A DNA stretch of 6,311 nucleotides from Bacillota bacterium. GTDB taxonomy: Bacteria > Bacillota > Clostridia > Peptostreptococcales > Natronincolaceae. The stretch covers positions 1-6,311 of the forward strand of contig JAEWHG010000225.1 in the NCBI GenBank assembly GCA_023387935.1, written 5' to 3'. Below are positions 1 through 5,385 of the stretch, in pieces (position 1 is the stretch's first letter; the number at the start of each line of letters is the position of its first letter). The notes beneath the pieces are model-generated. The model saw nothing but the letters and a program-made list of their open reading frames with translations, did not search any database and was not told where the DNA came from. The translations under genes and the position numbers were made by a program.

Positions 1-206
1 AAAAAATCGATATTTGTAATTTGGTCGTCATAGACTTAACGGAAAAAGGAGTAGGATTAGGAATTGAGGCAGGATATGCTTATGCAAAAGGAATACCCAT
101 CATTACAATAGCCAAGAAAGGTTCGGATATATCAGAAACCTTAGAGGGGATCTCTAAAGAAGTTTCTTTCTATAATAACATTGAAGATATAGAAACTTTA
201 TTATAG
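1..206 (+). CDS. Nucleoside 2-deoxyribosyltransferase-like protein, C-terminal part (5'-truncated by window edge)
   Basis: The reading frame is open from the first complete codon (base 3) to TAG at 204-206, so the window holds only about the last 67 residues and the real start lies upstream. The visible part begins KIDICNLVVIDLTEKG and continues into the glycine-rich GVGLGIEAGYAYAKGIP stretch. This pattern of a beta strand ending in D, then GxGxExGxAxA, then a second strand (IPIITIAKK) is typical of the nucleoside 2-deoxyribosyltransferase fold (COG3613-type). Those enzymes transfer or hydrolyse the deoxyribosyl group of nucleosides in the cytosol. The Glu of the GIEAG motif (bases 66-68) is in the position I would expect for the catalytic nucleophile, by family analogy only. 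A TTG at 21 is an internal codon, not a start. Many clostridial members are annotated from this fold alone, so the actual substrate is uncertain. Confidence 0.75.
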   Translation, partial: KIDICNLVVIDLTEKGVGLGIEAGYAYAKGIPIITIAKKGSDISETLEGISKEVSFYNNIEDIETLL

Positions 207-248
207 GGGAATGGAAGTTATGCTTTATTACTACTGAATAATTAGTAA

Positions 249-362
249 ACTAATCTTTCTACAAAAGGATTCGATTCAGATTTAGTAGAAATTGATTATC
301 ATATTGAAGAAATTAAAAAACTGGATAACTTACTAAATTTAATTCATATTCATATTTATTAA
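249..362 (+). pseudogene. Possible gene scrap without a start codon
   Basis: The 251 bases between the deoxyribosyltransferase stop and the next gene hold no intact gene with a start and SD. A start-less open stretch runs from the stop at 246-248 to TAA at 360-362 and translates to a mixed-charge peptide containing LVEIDYHIEEIKKLDNLLN, which looks more like protein (acidic/basic helix pattern) than random AT-rich DNA. It lies in the same frame as the upstream gene but is separated from it by several stops. I do not recognise the family. It may be a remnant of a deleted gene or chance. Confidence 0.25.
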
Positions 363-400
363 ATCTTACATCTAAAGAATTTTTGGTAGGCAATGTTATT

Positions 401-417
401 ATCAGTCTGAGACAGAT
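401..417. promoter_or_regulatory. Imperfect inverted repeat, candidate operator
   Basis: ATCAGTCTGAGACAGAT is a 17-base dyad: ATC-a-GTCT and AGAC-a-GAT are arms around a central g, with one A/A mismatch pair per half-site. It is more GC-rich than the surrounding AT-rich leader. It has no T-tract, so a terminator is unlikely. It overlaps the candidate -35 box at 409-414, the usual placement for a repressor site. The binding protein is unknown. Confidence 0.4.
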
Positions 418-436
418 TATATTTTAAATATATAAT
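409..436 (+). promoter_or_regulatory. Candidate sigma-A type promoter for the 458-1873 unit
   Basis: The -10 box TATAAT (431-436) matches consensus exactly. Upstream, GAGACA (409-414) matches the TTGACA -35 consensus in four of six positions, with a 16-base spacer. Transcription would begin near 443, leaving a short leader that contains the SD GAGGGGG (446-452) ahead of the ATG at 458. The weak -35 and the dyad covering it suggest regulated expression, which is inference. TATAAT-like strings are common in DNA this AT-rich. Confidence 0.4.
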
Positions 437-457
437 AATATTCATGAGGGGGCAAAT

Positions 458-1195
458 ATGATTAAAATTTTTGTTATGACACTAACACCTATGATCCTTA
501 TTTTATGTGGAATATTAATTAAGTATTTTAAGCAATATTGGCTTATTGCTGGATATAACACTGCTTCTAAGAAAGAAAAAGAAAATGTAGACATAGATAA
601 GTTAGGGAGCTTTATAGGAAACAATATGTTTCTTTTAGGAGGCATAAATCTATTAGGAATTCTATTAAGGTACTTAGGATATAAATTACTAGGAGATTTA
701 ACCTGGGGATTATTTATAATGGTAACAATATTTATGATAATTAAAGCACAAAGCTTCAATAAATATAGCAGCCCCTCTGATAAAAAAATGAATCGATATG
801 CAGTAATTGTAACACTATTCATAATGTTACCTGTATTGGTACTTTCAGTTGGATTGATTGGCTATGGTAATTTATCAAATGAAATAACAATAGATATGGG
901 TTTAATTAGAATTTCGGGTATGTATGGAACTTCAGTTTCGCGAGATGCAATAACTTCTATAGAATTAATAGATGATATTCCGGATATTGAAACAAAGATT
1001 AATGGATTCGACTTTGGCAACATAAATAAAGGAGTTTTTCAACTAAAGGATTGGGGGAATGGACGGGTTTATTTAGAGTCCAATAAAGGTCCTTATATTG
1101 CTATAAGATATAATACAGAAGGATTTATTATAATTAATTATAAAAATGCAGAAGAAACAAAACAGGTTTATGAGATGATTTCTAATGAATTATAA
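458..1195 (+). CDS. DUF3784-like membrane protein with C-terminal bacterial PH-like domain
   Basis: This 245-residue integral membrane protein starts at an ATG preceded by the SD GAGGGGG (446-452). Predicted helices lie at about residues 4-22, 55-71, 82-97 and 114-137. The segment YWLIAGYNTASKKEKENVD (27-45), followed by a KLGSFIGNNMFLLGGINLLG helix, is the signature of DUF3784 membrane proteins of Bacillota, in which a YN(T)xSxxEK loop joins two helices. After the last helix comes a soluble beta-rich region (about 141-245). It contains SRDAITSIELIDDIP, a KGVFQL strand, a GRVYLESNKGPYIAIRY strand pair and a final helix, resembling the small bacterial PH-like domains that follow membrane helices. 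Function is unknown; the domain could bind ligand or protein at the membrane face. It is probably co-transcribed with the membrane gene 54 bases downstream. Family names come from memory of motif patterns, not a search. Confidence 0.8.
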   Translation: MIKIFVMTLTPMILILCGILIKYFKQYWLIAGYNTASKKEKENVDIDKLGSFIGNNMFLLGGINLLGILLRYLGYKLLGDLTWGLFIMVTIFMIIKAQSFNKYSSPSDKKMNRYAVIVTLFIMLPVLVLSVGLIGYGNLSNEITIDMGLIRISGMYGTSVSRDAITSIELIDDIPDIETKINGFDFGNINKGVFQLKDWGNGRVYLESNKGPYIAIRYNTEGFIIINYKNAEETKQVYEMISNEL

Positions 1196-1249
1196 ATGAA
1201 AGAATTAAATTAGAAGATGTTCTAATGTTAAGGCAGTAGGGGGAATTAG

Positions 1250-1873
1250 ATGGATGTAGATATGATTCTAATTAAAGGAATTGTGATTATATTTATAGTT
1301 AGTTTTTTTATCTTAAACATAAAGCGATTGAAAGGATATAATATTTTTACTCAGTCTAGGTTAACGAGCTGGATTCTAGCTTTATTTTTATTGTATGCCG
1401 GAATAATGAAGATTACAGAATTATTATTGAAAGGTAGCAGAGGAATTCAAATTTACATAGAAATTATACTTTATTGGTACACAGCTTATAAATTTACCCA
1501 TGACAGCTTAGATCAATTTACAATCAAAGTTGAAAATATTCATAAGCCACAGTTGGAAAACATATTAGAGCAAGTTTTCAATAAAAGAAAGTTAGTATTA
1601 GTAAAAGAAGAATGTAGTGAAGATAAAGCAACATTTTCATTTTTAGATCAATATATAAAAAGTAGAATTTATATTAATTCTAGTCCGTTATCAACTAAAA
1701 GACATGCATTAATTATTGAACATAAAAAAGATATTCCCAATTTAGAAGAAATATTAGAGGATGTGGATGCTATGATTTCTCCAATGGGTAAGGGCGCCAT
1801 ACTAATAAAACTTTTATTTAAGATGACATTATTTGTTTATCTAACTTGGAAGATTTTTAAAATTTTTAATTAG
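1250..1873 (+). CDS. Unrecognised membrane protein with cytosolic alpha/beta insert
   Basis: This 207-residue protein starts at an ATG with an SD AGGGGG about 6 bases upstream. I do not recognise the family. Hydrophobic segments at about residues 6-23, 40-58 and 66-82 form an N-terminal three-helix membrane part, with basic residues (NIKRLKGYN) after helix 1. A soluble stretch of about 100 residues follows (83-183) with alternating strands and helices: FTIKVENIHKPQLENILEQ, RKLVLVKEE, ATFSFLD, SRIYIN, HALIIEHKK, then LEEILEDVDAMI. The last helix (about 184-204) returns to the membrane and ends in a basic tail, KIFKIFN. No catalytic motif is apparent; a sensor, transport-accessory or partner role cannot be told apart. 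The 54-base gap to the DUF3784-like gene contains no terminator, so an operon and a physical partnership are plausible but unproven. Confidence 0.7.
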   Translation: MDVDMILIKGIVIIFIVSFFILNIKRLKGYNIFTQSRLTSWILALFLLYAGIMKITELLLKGSRGIQIYIEIILYWYTAYKFTHDSLDQFTIKVENIHKPQLENILEQVFNKRKLVLVKEECSEDKATFSFLDQYIKSRIYINSSPLSTKRHALIIEHKKDIPNLEEILEDVDAMISPMGKGAILIKLLFKMTLFVYLTWKIFKIFN

Positions 1874-1990
1874 AAAACATAATTTTAGGACGCATATTAT
1901 TTAATAATCTCTGTATCACGAGCTAATGCTAACTTACTAATGTAAAACTAAACTTTCATTGGCGGATACATAAATGAGGAGAATTCAACC

Positions 1991-2455
1991 ATGTATACAT
2001 TAAAAAAAGTATTGTGTGAAGATGAAAAATCAGATGTTACTAACTATATATTAAGAAAACTGCCAGAATGGTTTGGAGTAGAGAAGTCCATAGTGGAGTA
2101 TATAAATGGAGTAAGAGGCACGGATTTTTATACAGCTTATGATTCGGATATGCCAATCGGGTTTATTAGTATAAAATCAAACAATAATTTCACAGCTGAA
2201 ATATATGTTATTGGAATATTAAAAGAATATCATAACCATGGAATCGGTAAAAAGCTTTTAAAGAAATCTGAAGAAGTACTAAGAGAGAATCAATATAAAT
2301 TTTTAATGGTTAAGACTTTGGGCGAATCTCATCCAGATATAAACTACAGAAATACAAGAAAATTTTATAATAGAGCAGGCTTTTATCCACTAGAGGAAAT
2401 AGAAGAAATATGGGGCAAGCAAACTCCATGTTTAATTATGGTTAAACAAATTTAA
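1991..2455 (+). CDS. GNAT-family N-acetyltransferase
   Basis: This 154-residue cytosolic protein has the length of a single GNAT domain, which transfers an acetyl group from acetyl-CoA to an amine. The start ATG follows the SD GAGGAG (1976-1981) with 9 bases between. The order of elements fits the fold: an N-terminal helix with LPEWFGVEKSIVEYI (24-38), beta strands DFYTAYDSDMPIGFISIK (45-62) and AEIYVIGIL (69-77), then the acetyl-CoA loop HNHGIGKKLL (81-90). His81 stands where the R/Q of the R/Q-x-x-G-x-G motif usually is. NTRKFYNRAGF (121-131) is the typical late helix with N and Y residues near the cofactor, and WGKQTPCLIMVK is the last strand. The LPEWF segment near the start is common in a clostridial/bacillar GNAT subgroup. 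The substrate cannot be deduced. About 117 bases separate it from the membrane pair, without a clear terminator. Confidence 0.88.
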   Translation: MYTLKKVLCEDEKSDVTNYILRKLPEWFGVEKSIVEYINGVRGTDFYTAYDSDMPIGFISIKSNNNFTAEIYVIGILKEYHNHGIGKKLLKKSEEVLRENQYKFLMVKTLGESHPDINYRNTRKFYNRAGFYPLEEIEEIWGKQTPCLIMVKQI

Positions 2456-2464
2456 CAATATTAT

Positions 2465-2708
2465 AATGCAATAAAAGAGCATATTCTTCTAGAAAGGATA
2501 TAGATAGAAAACTTACTAAAAAAATTAGATACAGGATTTGTTATAAAAAATGGAGTAAAAAATATGAATGTGAAAAAAATCATTATTTACGCATATTGAA
2601 GAGATAGAACTAAATAGGTATGGTTGGAATTATTTAGCTGAGTTAAAAAATATGTATCCTGAAATTGACTTTGAATTTGCATACGATGGGATGACAGTAC
2701 AAGTATAG
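2465..2708 (+). pseudogene. Decayed coding segment between two acetyltransferase genes
   Basis: The 287 bases between the two GNAT genes carry coding-like sequence with no intact start-to-stop gene. From 2465 the frame reads NAIKEHILLERI, then TAG (2501-2503), then IENLLKKLDTGFVIKNGVK and NMNVKK, reaching an A7 run at 2573-2579. Beyond the run that frame soon stops at TGA. Reading with one A fewer continues as SLFTHIEEIELNRYGWNYL, AELKNMYPEIDFEFAYDGMT and VQV to TAG at 2706-2708. The downstream part (G-W-N-Y-L, Y-P-E-I-D-F, A-Y-D-G-M) has the amphipathic, aromatic-rich look of real protein. No N-terminus or SD is visible, so this seems to be the 3' remnant of a lost gene. I cannot name the family. 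A second A7 run (2518-2524) lies upstream. A sequencing error at a homopolymer could explain the frameshift but not the in-frame TAG. Confidence 0.55.
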
Positions 2709-2742
2709 ATATAAATTATAAATAAAATGGGGGAGTGAAAAT

Positions 2743-3546
2743 ATGATAAGAAAATTAACTGAAAACCATAGGAAAATGACATTGGAATTTCTAAACCATG
2801 AGCCGGCAATTAATTTATTTATAATAGGAGATATTGAAAACTTTGGGTTTGATGAAGATTTTCAGGAATTATGGGGCAGTTTTGATGATGCAAATCAGCT
2901 CCAAGGCGTATTGCTAAGATTTAATGAGAATTTTATACCGTATTATAAGAATGATAATTTTGATATAACGGATTTTAGAAATATGATAGCTTCTAATAAT
3001 ATTCCAAAGAAAATTATTTCTGGAAAGGAAAGCATCGTTAAAAGATTTAAAGAAGTATTACGTAGCCCAAAAGAAAAATCAATGTACTTCTGTGAACTAA
3101 GAGATTCAAGTAAGTTAAGAGAATATGGTGATGATATACAAATTGCTGTAGAAAATGATGCAAGAAGAATATACGATTTACTTGAAAATATTGAAGAGTT
3201 TCAAACCACGGATACAAATTCTGTTGAACGAATTCAAAAGGTGATCTCTTCAAAGGCAGGTAGAATATACTTTGTAGAAGATAAAGAAGGAGAACTGTTA
3301 ACAGTTTCTCAGACTACATCAGAAACTTCCACATCTGCAATGGTAGTAGGTGTGGCCACTAGGAAGGAACATCGAGGGAAAGGATTAATGAGTCAATGCT
3401 TATCTAAATTATGTCACGATGTTCTAGAGGAAGGTAAAACCCTATGCTTATTTTATGATAATCCAAAGGCTGGAAGTGTATATCATAGTATAGGATTTGA
3501 GTCCATAGATAGATGGATGATGCTGATAGAAGGAAAGCTCCAATAA
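2743..3546 (+). CDS. Two-domain GNAT-family N-acetyltransferase
   Basis: At 267 residues this protein is nearly twice a single GNAT domain and fits the tandem type, with a degenerate N-terminal GNAT-like half and an active C-terminal half. The ATG follows a GGGGGAG SD (2729-2735) with 7 bases between. The N-terminal half includes HEPAINLFIIGDIENFGF (19-36) and WGSFDDANQLQGVLLRF (44-60), a layout common in Bacillota members where NLFIxGDIE marks the first helix. The C-terminal half (about 131-267) carries SAMVVGVATRKEHRGKGLMS (198-217). Its RGKG loop (211-214) is the acetyl-CoA pyrophosphate-binding site, although the usual G/A two residues later is Met216. It is followed by LCLFYDNPKAGSVYHSIGFE (234-253), the conserved N-x-x-A/S-x-x-x-Y-x-x-x-G-F motif. 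The substrate is unknown. It shares little visible similarity with the upstream GNAT, so recent duplication is unlikely. Confidence 0.88.
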   Translation: MIRKLTENHRKMTLEFLNHEPAINLFIIGDIENFGFDEDFQELWGSFDDANQLQGVLLRFNENFIPYYKNDNFDITDFRNMIASNNIPKKIISGKESIVKRFKEVLRSPKEKSMYFCELRDSSKLREYGDDIQIAVENDARRIYDLLENIEEFQTTDTNSVERIQKVISSKAGRIYFVEDKEGELLTVSQTTSETSTSAMVVGVATRKEHRGKGLMSQCLSKLCHDVLEEGKTLCLFYDNPKAGSVYHSIGFESIDRWMMLIEGKLQ

Positions 3547-3566
3547 TATTTAAAATATTGTATATT

Positions 3567-3574
3567 AAGGAGTG
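3567..3574 (+). promoter_or_regulatory. Ribosome binding site that fixes the start at 3584
   Basis: AAGGAGTG (3567-3574) is a near-perfect SD. An in-frame GTG at 3572 lies inside it and cannot use it, whereas ATG at 3584 lies 9 bases after it. The out-of-frame ATG at 3576 stops after five codons. Confidence 0.75.
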
Positions 3575-3583
3575 AATGCATTT

Positions 3584-4021
3584 ATGCAAGTAGCCAATCT
3601 AGTTATAGAGGGAGAGAATATTAGAAAAATAAGAGATCTGTTATATACATATAAAGATGAGCATTATGTTGGCAGTCCCCATATTTATAGTGCTAATGAT
3701 ATCGTGGTACTTATGCGAGAGAGTTATTATTTCAGAATTGGATCAACTCTTATGTCCGTAATTATTATGAAATTTATTGCTGATAACAATGTGGAAATAG
3801 AAATCGTTACGAGTGGAGGCAAGGATGGAATGTCTACAAGCTTTGGCTCCGAAAAGAGTGAGAACAGAAAAATAGTACATGAAATTATGGATATATGCAG
3901 TGGTAACAAATGGGAAATAATAGATATACAACCTGAAGAGCTAAAGATATCATTTTATGAGGAAGTTAAAGGAAAATTTAAAAATAAAGTATCAAATATT
4001 TTTAAAAAAGATAAGATTTAA
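3584..4021 (+). CDS. Conserved hypothetical protein, tentatively DUF6054-like
   Basis: This gene encodes 145 residues from the ATG at 3584, the start chosen from the SD position. It begins MQVANLVIEGENIRKIRDLL, a strand followed by a helix. The core LMRESYYFRIGSTLMSVIIM then NNVEIEIVTSGGKDGM is a run of strands ending in a TSGG turn, followed by the helix NRKIVHEIMDIC. This strand pattern with a terminal SGG turn and helix recalls the small cytosolic DUF6054 proteins of Bacillota, but I recall the family only loosely. The C-terminal tail from about residue 118 (YEEVKGKFKNKVSNIFKKDK) is highly basic. There are no membrane segments and no signal peptide. It begins 37 bases after the acetyltransferase stop with only an AT-only dyad between, so co-transcription is likely. 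Function is unknown. Confidence 0.75.
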   Translation: MQVANLVIEGENIRKIRDLLYTYKDEHYVGSPHIYSANDIVVLMRESYYFRIGSTLMSVIIMKFIADNNVEIEIVTSGGKDGMSTSFGSEKSENRKIVHEIMDICSGNKWEIIDIQPEELKISFYEEVKGKFKNKVSNIFKKDKI

Positions 4022-4092
4022 TAAGATATCAAAGCAGTTATACAGAGGCAAAAATGACTTTATAAAACAGATAAATTTTAAAATAAAAATAT

Positions 4093-4098
4093 GGAGGG
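4093..4098 (+). promoter_or_regulatory. Ribosome binding site that fixes the start at 4107
   Basis: GGAGGG lies 8 bases before ATG 4107. The same frame is open back to ATG 3957, which would add 50 lysine-rich residues and overlap the previous gene by 65 bases, but no SD precedes 3957. The short form also matches the family's usual N-terminus, so 4107 is the start. Confidence 0.8.
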
Positions 4099-4106
4099 AT
4101 ACACAG

Positions 4107-4580
4107 ATGAATAGTGCTTTTAAGCAAATGAGAAGAAAGGATAAAGAAATAACTAAAGAAGCAATAGCGGAACTTTTGACCACTGAAGAATATGGATTTC
4201 TTTCAACAATTAGTGATAATGGATATCCATATGTAGTTCCTGTAAATTTTGTTTATTATGATAATAGCATATACTTTCATTGTGCTACAGATGGCCATAA
4301 ACTGGATAATATTAAGAGAAATGATAAAGTATCATTTTGTGTAGCTACAGATATAGAATTATTACCTAAAAAATTTGATACTAAATATAAAAGCGTGGTA
4401 GCTTTTGGTACAGCAAGTGAAGTAGAAGATGATTCAAAAGAAGATATTCTATTTAAAATTATAGAGAAATATTCCGAATCATTTTTAATAGAAGGAAAGA
4501 AATACATTGAAGTAGCTAAGAATAAAACAAAGGTAATAAAAATAGATATAAAGCATGTTACAGGAAAAAGTAATGATTAA
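4107..4580 (+). CDS. Pyridoxamine 5'-phosphate oxidase-fold protein, NimA-like
   Basis: This 157-residue cytosolic protein of the split-barrel flavin-binding (PNPOx-like) superfamily has the typical length of clostridial NimA-like members. MRRKDKEI (8-15) followed by the helix EAIAELLTTEEYGFLST (18-34) is the hallmark N-terminus. SDNGYPYVVPVNFVYYDNSIYFHCA (36-60) forms the first barrel strands, and GHKLDNIKRNDKVSFCV (63-79) is the next conserved block. VAFGTASEVED (98-108) and the C-terminal KTKVIKIDIKHVTGK (140-154) complete the pattern. His58 and His64 fall in the region that includes the active-site His of NimA proteins. Family members bind flavin or related cofactors; some are linked to 5-nitroimidazole reduction and resistance, but most clostridial homologues are of unproven function, so resistance should not be assumed. 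It lies 85 bases after the DUF6054-like gene with its own strong SD. Confidence 0.88.
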   Translation: MNSAFKQMRRKDKEITKEAIAELLTTEEYGFLSTISDNGYPYVVPVNFVYYDNSIYFHCATDGHKLDNIKRNDKVSFCVATDIELLPKKFDTKYKSVVAFGTASEVEDDSKEDILFKIIEKYSESFLIEGKKYIEVAKNKTKVIKIDIKHVTGKSND

Positions 4581-4764
4581 AATGCTTATGAAGGTATGTT
4601 ACTTGGATTGAGTAGATATAGATTTGAACTAAACTGATTATATGAAAATAATGTTGAAGGTTTTTTTAGAATTATAATTTGATAATAAGTTAATATTAAA
4701 TATATGAGAATAGTAAATTTTAAAATAGAACTTAGAAAATTATTTTAAGTAGAAATTAATTAGA
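4581..4764. other. AT-rich intergenic stretch before msrB
   Basis: No gene or clear rho-independent terminator is visible. TTGATA (4679-4684) with a TATATG (4701-4706) 16 bases on could be a weak promoter for msrB. ACTTAGAA and TTTTAAGT, as arms within 4730-4750, can form a weak AT-rich hairpin with a G-T pair just before the gene. Neither is convincing alone. Confidence 0.25.
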
Positions 4765-4771
4765 TAGGATG
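4765..4771 (+). promoter_or_regulatory. Ribosome binding site that favours ATG 4778 for msrB
   Basis: AGGATGA (4765-4771) is the only SD-like sequence. It overlaps the in-frame ATG at 4769 and sits 6 bases before ATG 4778. The downstream start (MDKKYVKP) also resembles usual MsrB N-termini, so the three extra residues MIE are probably not made. Confidence 0.6.
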
Positions 4772-4777
4772 ATTGAA

Positions 4778-5227
4778 ATGGACAAAAAATACGTTAAGCC
4801 AGATGAAAAGATACTAAGAGAAAAGCTAACTTCAATTCAATACGAAGTTACACAAAATAATGCTACAGAAAGACCATTTACTAGCGAATATAATAATCAC
4901 AATGAAGAAGGTATATATGTAGATATAGTTTCAGGAGAGCCATTATTTAGCTCAAAGCATAAATTTAATGCAGGGTGTGGATGGCCTAGCTTTTCAAAAC
5001 CTATAGAAGATGAAAATATTATAGAAAAGCGTGATACTAGCCATGGTATGATACGAACTGAAGTTAGAAGTAAACATGGCAACTCTCATTTAGGACATTT
5101 ATTTGATGATGGGCCTAAAGAAATGGGTGGACTTAGATACTGTATCAATGGTGCTTCTCTTAGATTTATTAAAAAAGAAGATTTAGAAAAAGAAGGTTAT
5201 GGCGAGTATCTAGAAATATTTGAATAA
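4778..5227 (+). CDS. msrB: Peptide-methionine (R)-S-oxide reductase MsrB
   Basis: MsrB reduces the R-epimer of methionine sulfoxide in oxidised proteins back to methionine, in the cytosol, using thioredoxin-type reductants. From ATG 4778 the protein has 149 residues, the normal size for stand-alone MsrB. All diagnostic blocks are present in order: TERPFTSEYNNHNEEGIYVD (30-49), SGEPLFSS (52-59), the GCGWPSF motif (66-72), RTEVRSKHGNSHLGHLFDDGP (93-113) and RYCINGASLRF (120-130). Cys122 in RYCIN is the catalytic cysteine and Cys67 in GCGWPSF fits the resolving cysteine. The two CxxC pairs that bind zinc in many MsrBs are absent, as in the common metal-free Gram-positive form. MsrA is not fused and not in the window. 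The gene is followed by a strong terminator, so it ends its transcription unit. Confidence 0.96.
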   Translation: MDKKYVKPDEKILREKLTSIQYEVTQNNATERPFTSEYNNHNEEGIYVDIVSGEPLFSSKHKFNAGCGWPSFSKPIEDENIIEKRDTSHGMIRTEVRSKHGNSHLGHLFDDGPKEMGGLRYCINGASLRFIKKEDLEKEGYGEYLEIFE

Positions 5228-5252
5228 TACAGTAAATGTTAAAATAAGTAGA

Positions 5253-5262
5253 TCGTATACGA
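5253..5262. repeat. Ten-base perfect palindrome
   Basis: TCGTATACGA directly abuts the terminator hairpin downstream of msrB. It is self-complementary and one of the few GC-containing dyads in this spacer. It could be a protein-binding site or chance; nothing else supports a role. Confidence 0.2.
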
Positions 5263-5291
5263 AAAACAGGAATATTCCTGTTTTTATTTTA
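5262..5291 (+). terminator. Rho-independent terminator after msrB
   Basis: A perfect 24-base palindrome (5262-5285) has arms AAAAACAGGAAT and ATTCCTGTTTTT, with the GC-bearing CAGGAA/TTCCTG core near the loop, and it is followed by TATTTTATT. The 5' A-run and 3' T-run make it potentially bidirectional. It lies 34 bases after the msrB stop and separates it from the phzF-like gene. Confidence 0.88.
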
Positions 5292-5345
5292 TTATAATCG
5301 GTAGCATCTTAATAAAGTTGAAGGAATTAATGTTAAAAGGAAGAA

Positions 5346-5354
5346 TGATATAAT
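5346..5354 (+). promoter_or_regulatory. Extended -10 promoter for the PhzF-like gene
   Basis: TGATATAAT combines a consensus TATAAT (5349-5354) with the TG dinucleotide of an extended -10. TTAATG (5327-5332), 16 bases upstream, is only a weak -35, as is tolerated with extended -10 promoters. Its position after a terminator and about 18 bases before the SD AAGGGG (5372-5377) supports it. Confidence 0.6.
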
Positions 5355-5385
5355 ATATTAACTTTATTCAGAAGGGGACATATAA

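Noticed and set aside
211..237. Tiny open frame MEVMLYYY after the deoxyribosyltransferase
   Set aside because: Eight codons with no conserved features; its upstream purines belong to the end of the preceding gene.
442..822. 126-codon open frame on the minus strand
   Set aside because: It lies opposite the membrane gene at 458-1195, has no SD, and its hydrophobic composition simply mirrors the AT-rich + strand gene.
1896..1908. ATTATTTAATAAT palindrome after the second membrane gene
   Set aside because: It is an AT-only dyad with no T-tract, expected by chance in DNA of this composition.
3047..3253. Minus-strand open frames inside the tandem GNAT gene and its neighbours (also 3404-3589, 3727-3931, 3992-4183)
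   Set aside because: They are antisense shadows of well-supported genes, with no SD and no recognisable motif.
3545..3559. AATATTT/AAATATT hairpin between the tandem GNAT and DUF6054-like genes
   Set aside because: It is made only of A and T with a one-base centre and no T-tract, so it cannot form a stable terminator.
4277..4507. Minus-strand open frame opposite the NimA-like gene
   Set aside because: The + strand protein is strongly family-like, and the antisense peptide has no coding features.
4897..5082. Minus-strand open frame opposite msrB, and a similar one at 5333-5530
   Set aside because: Both overlap clear + strand genes or their leaders and lack ribosome binding sites.
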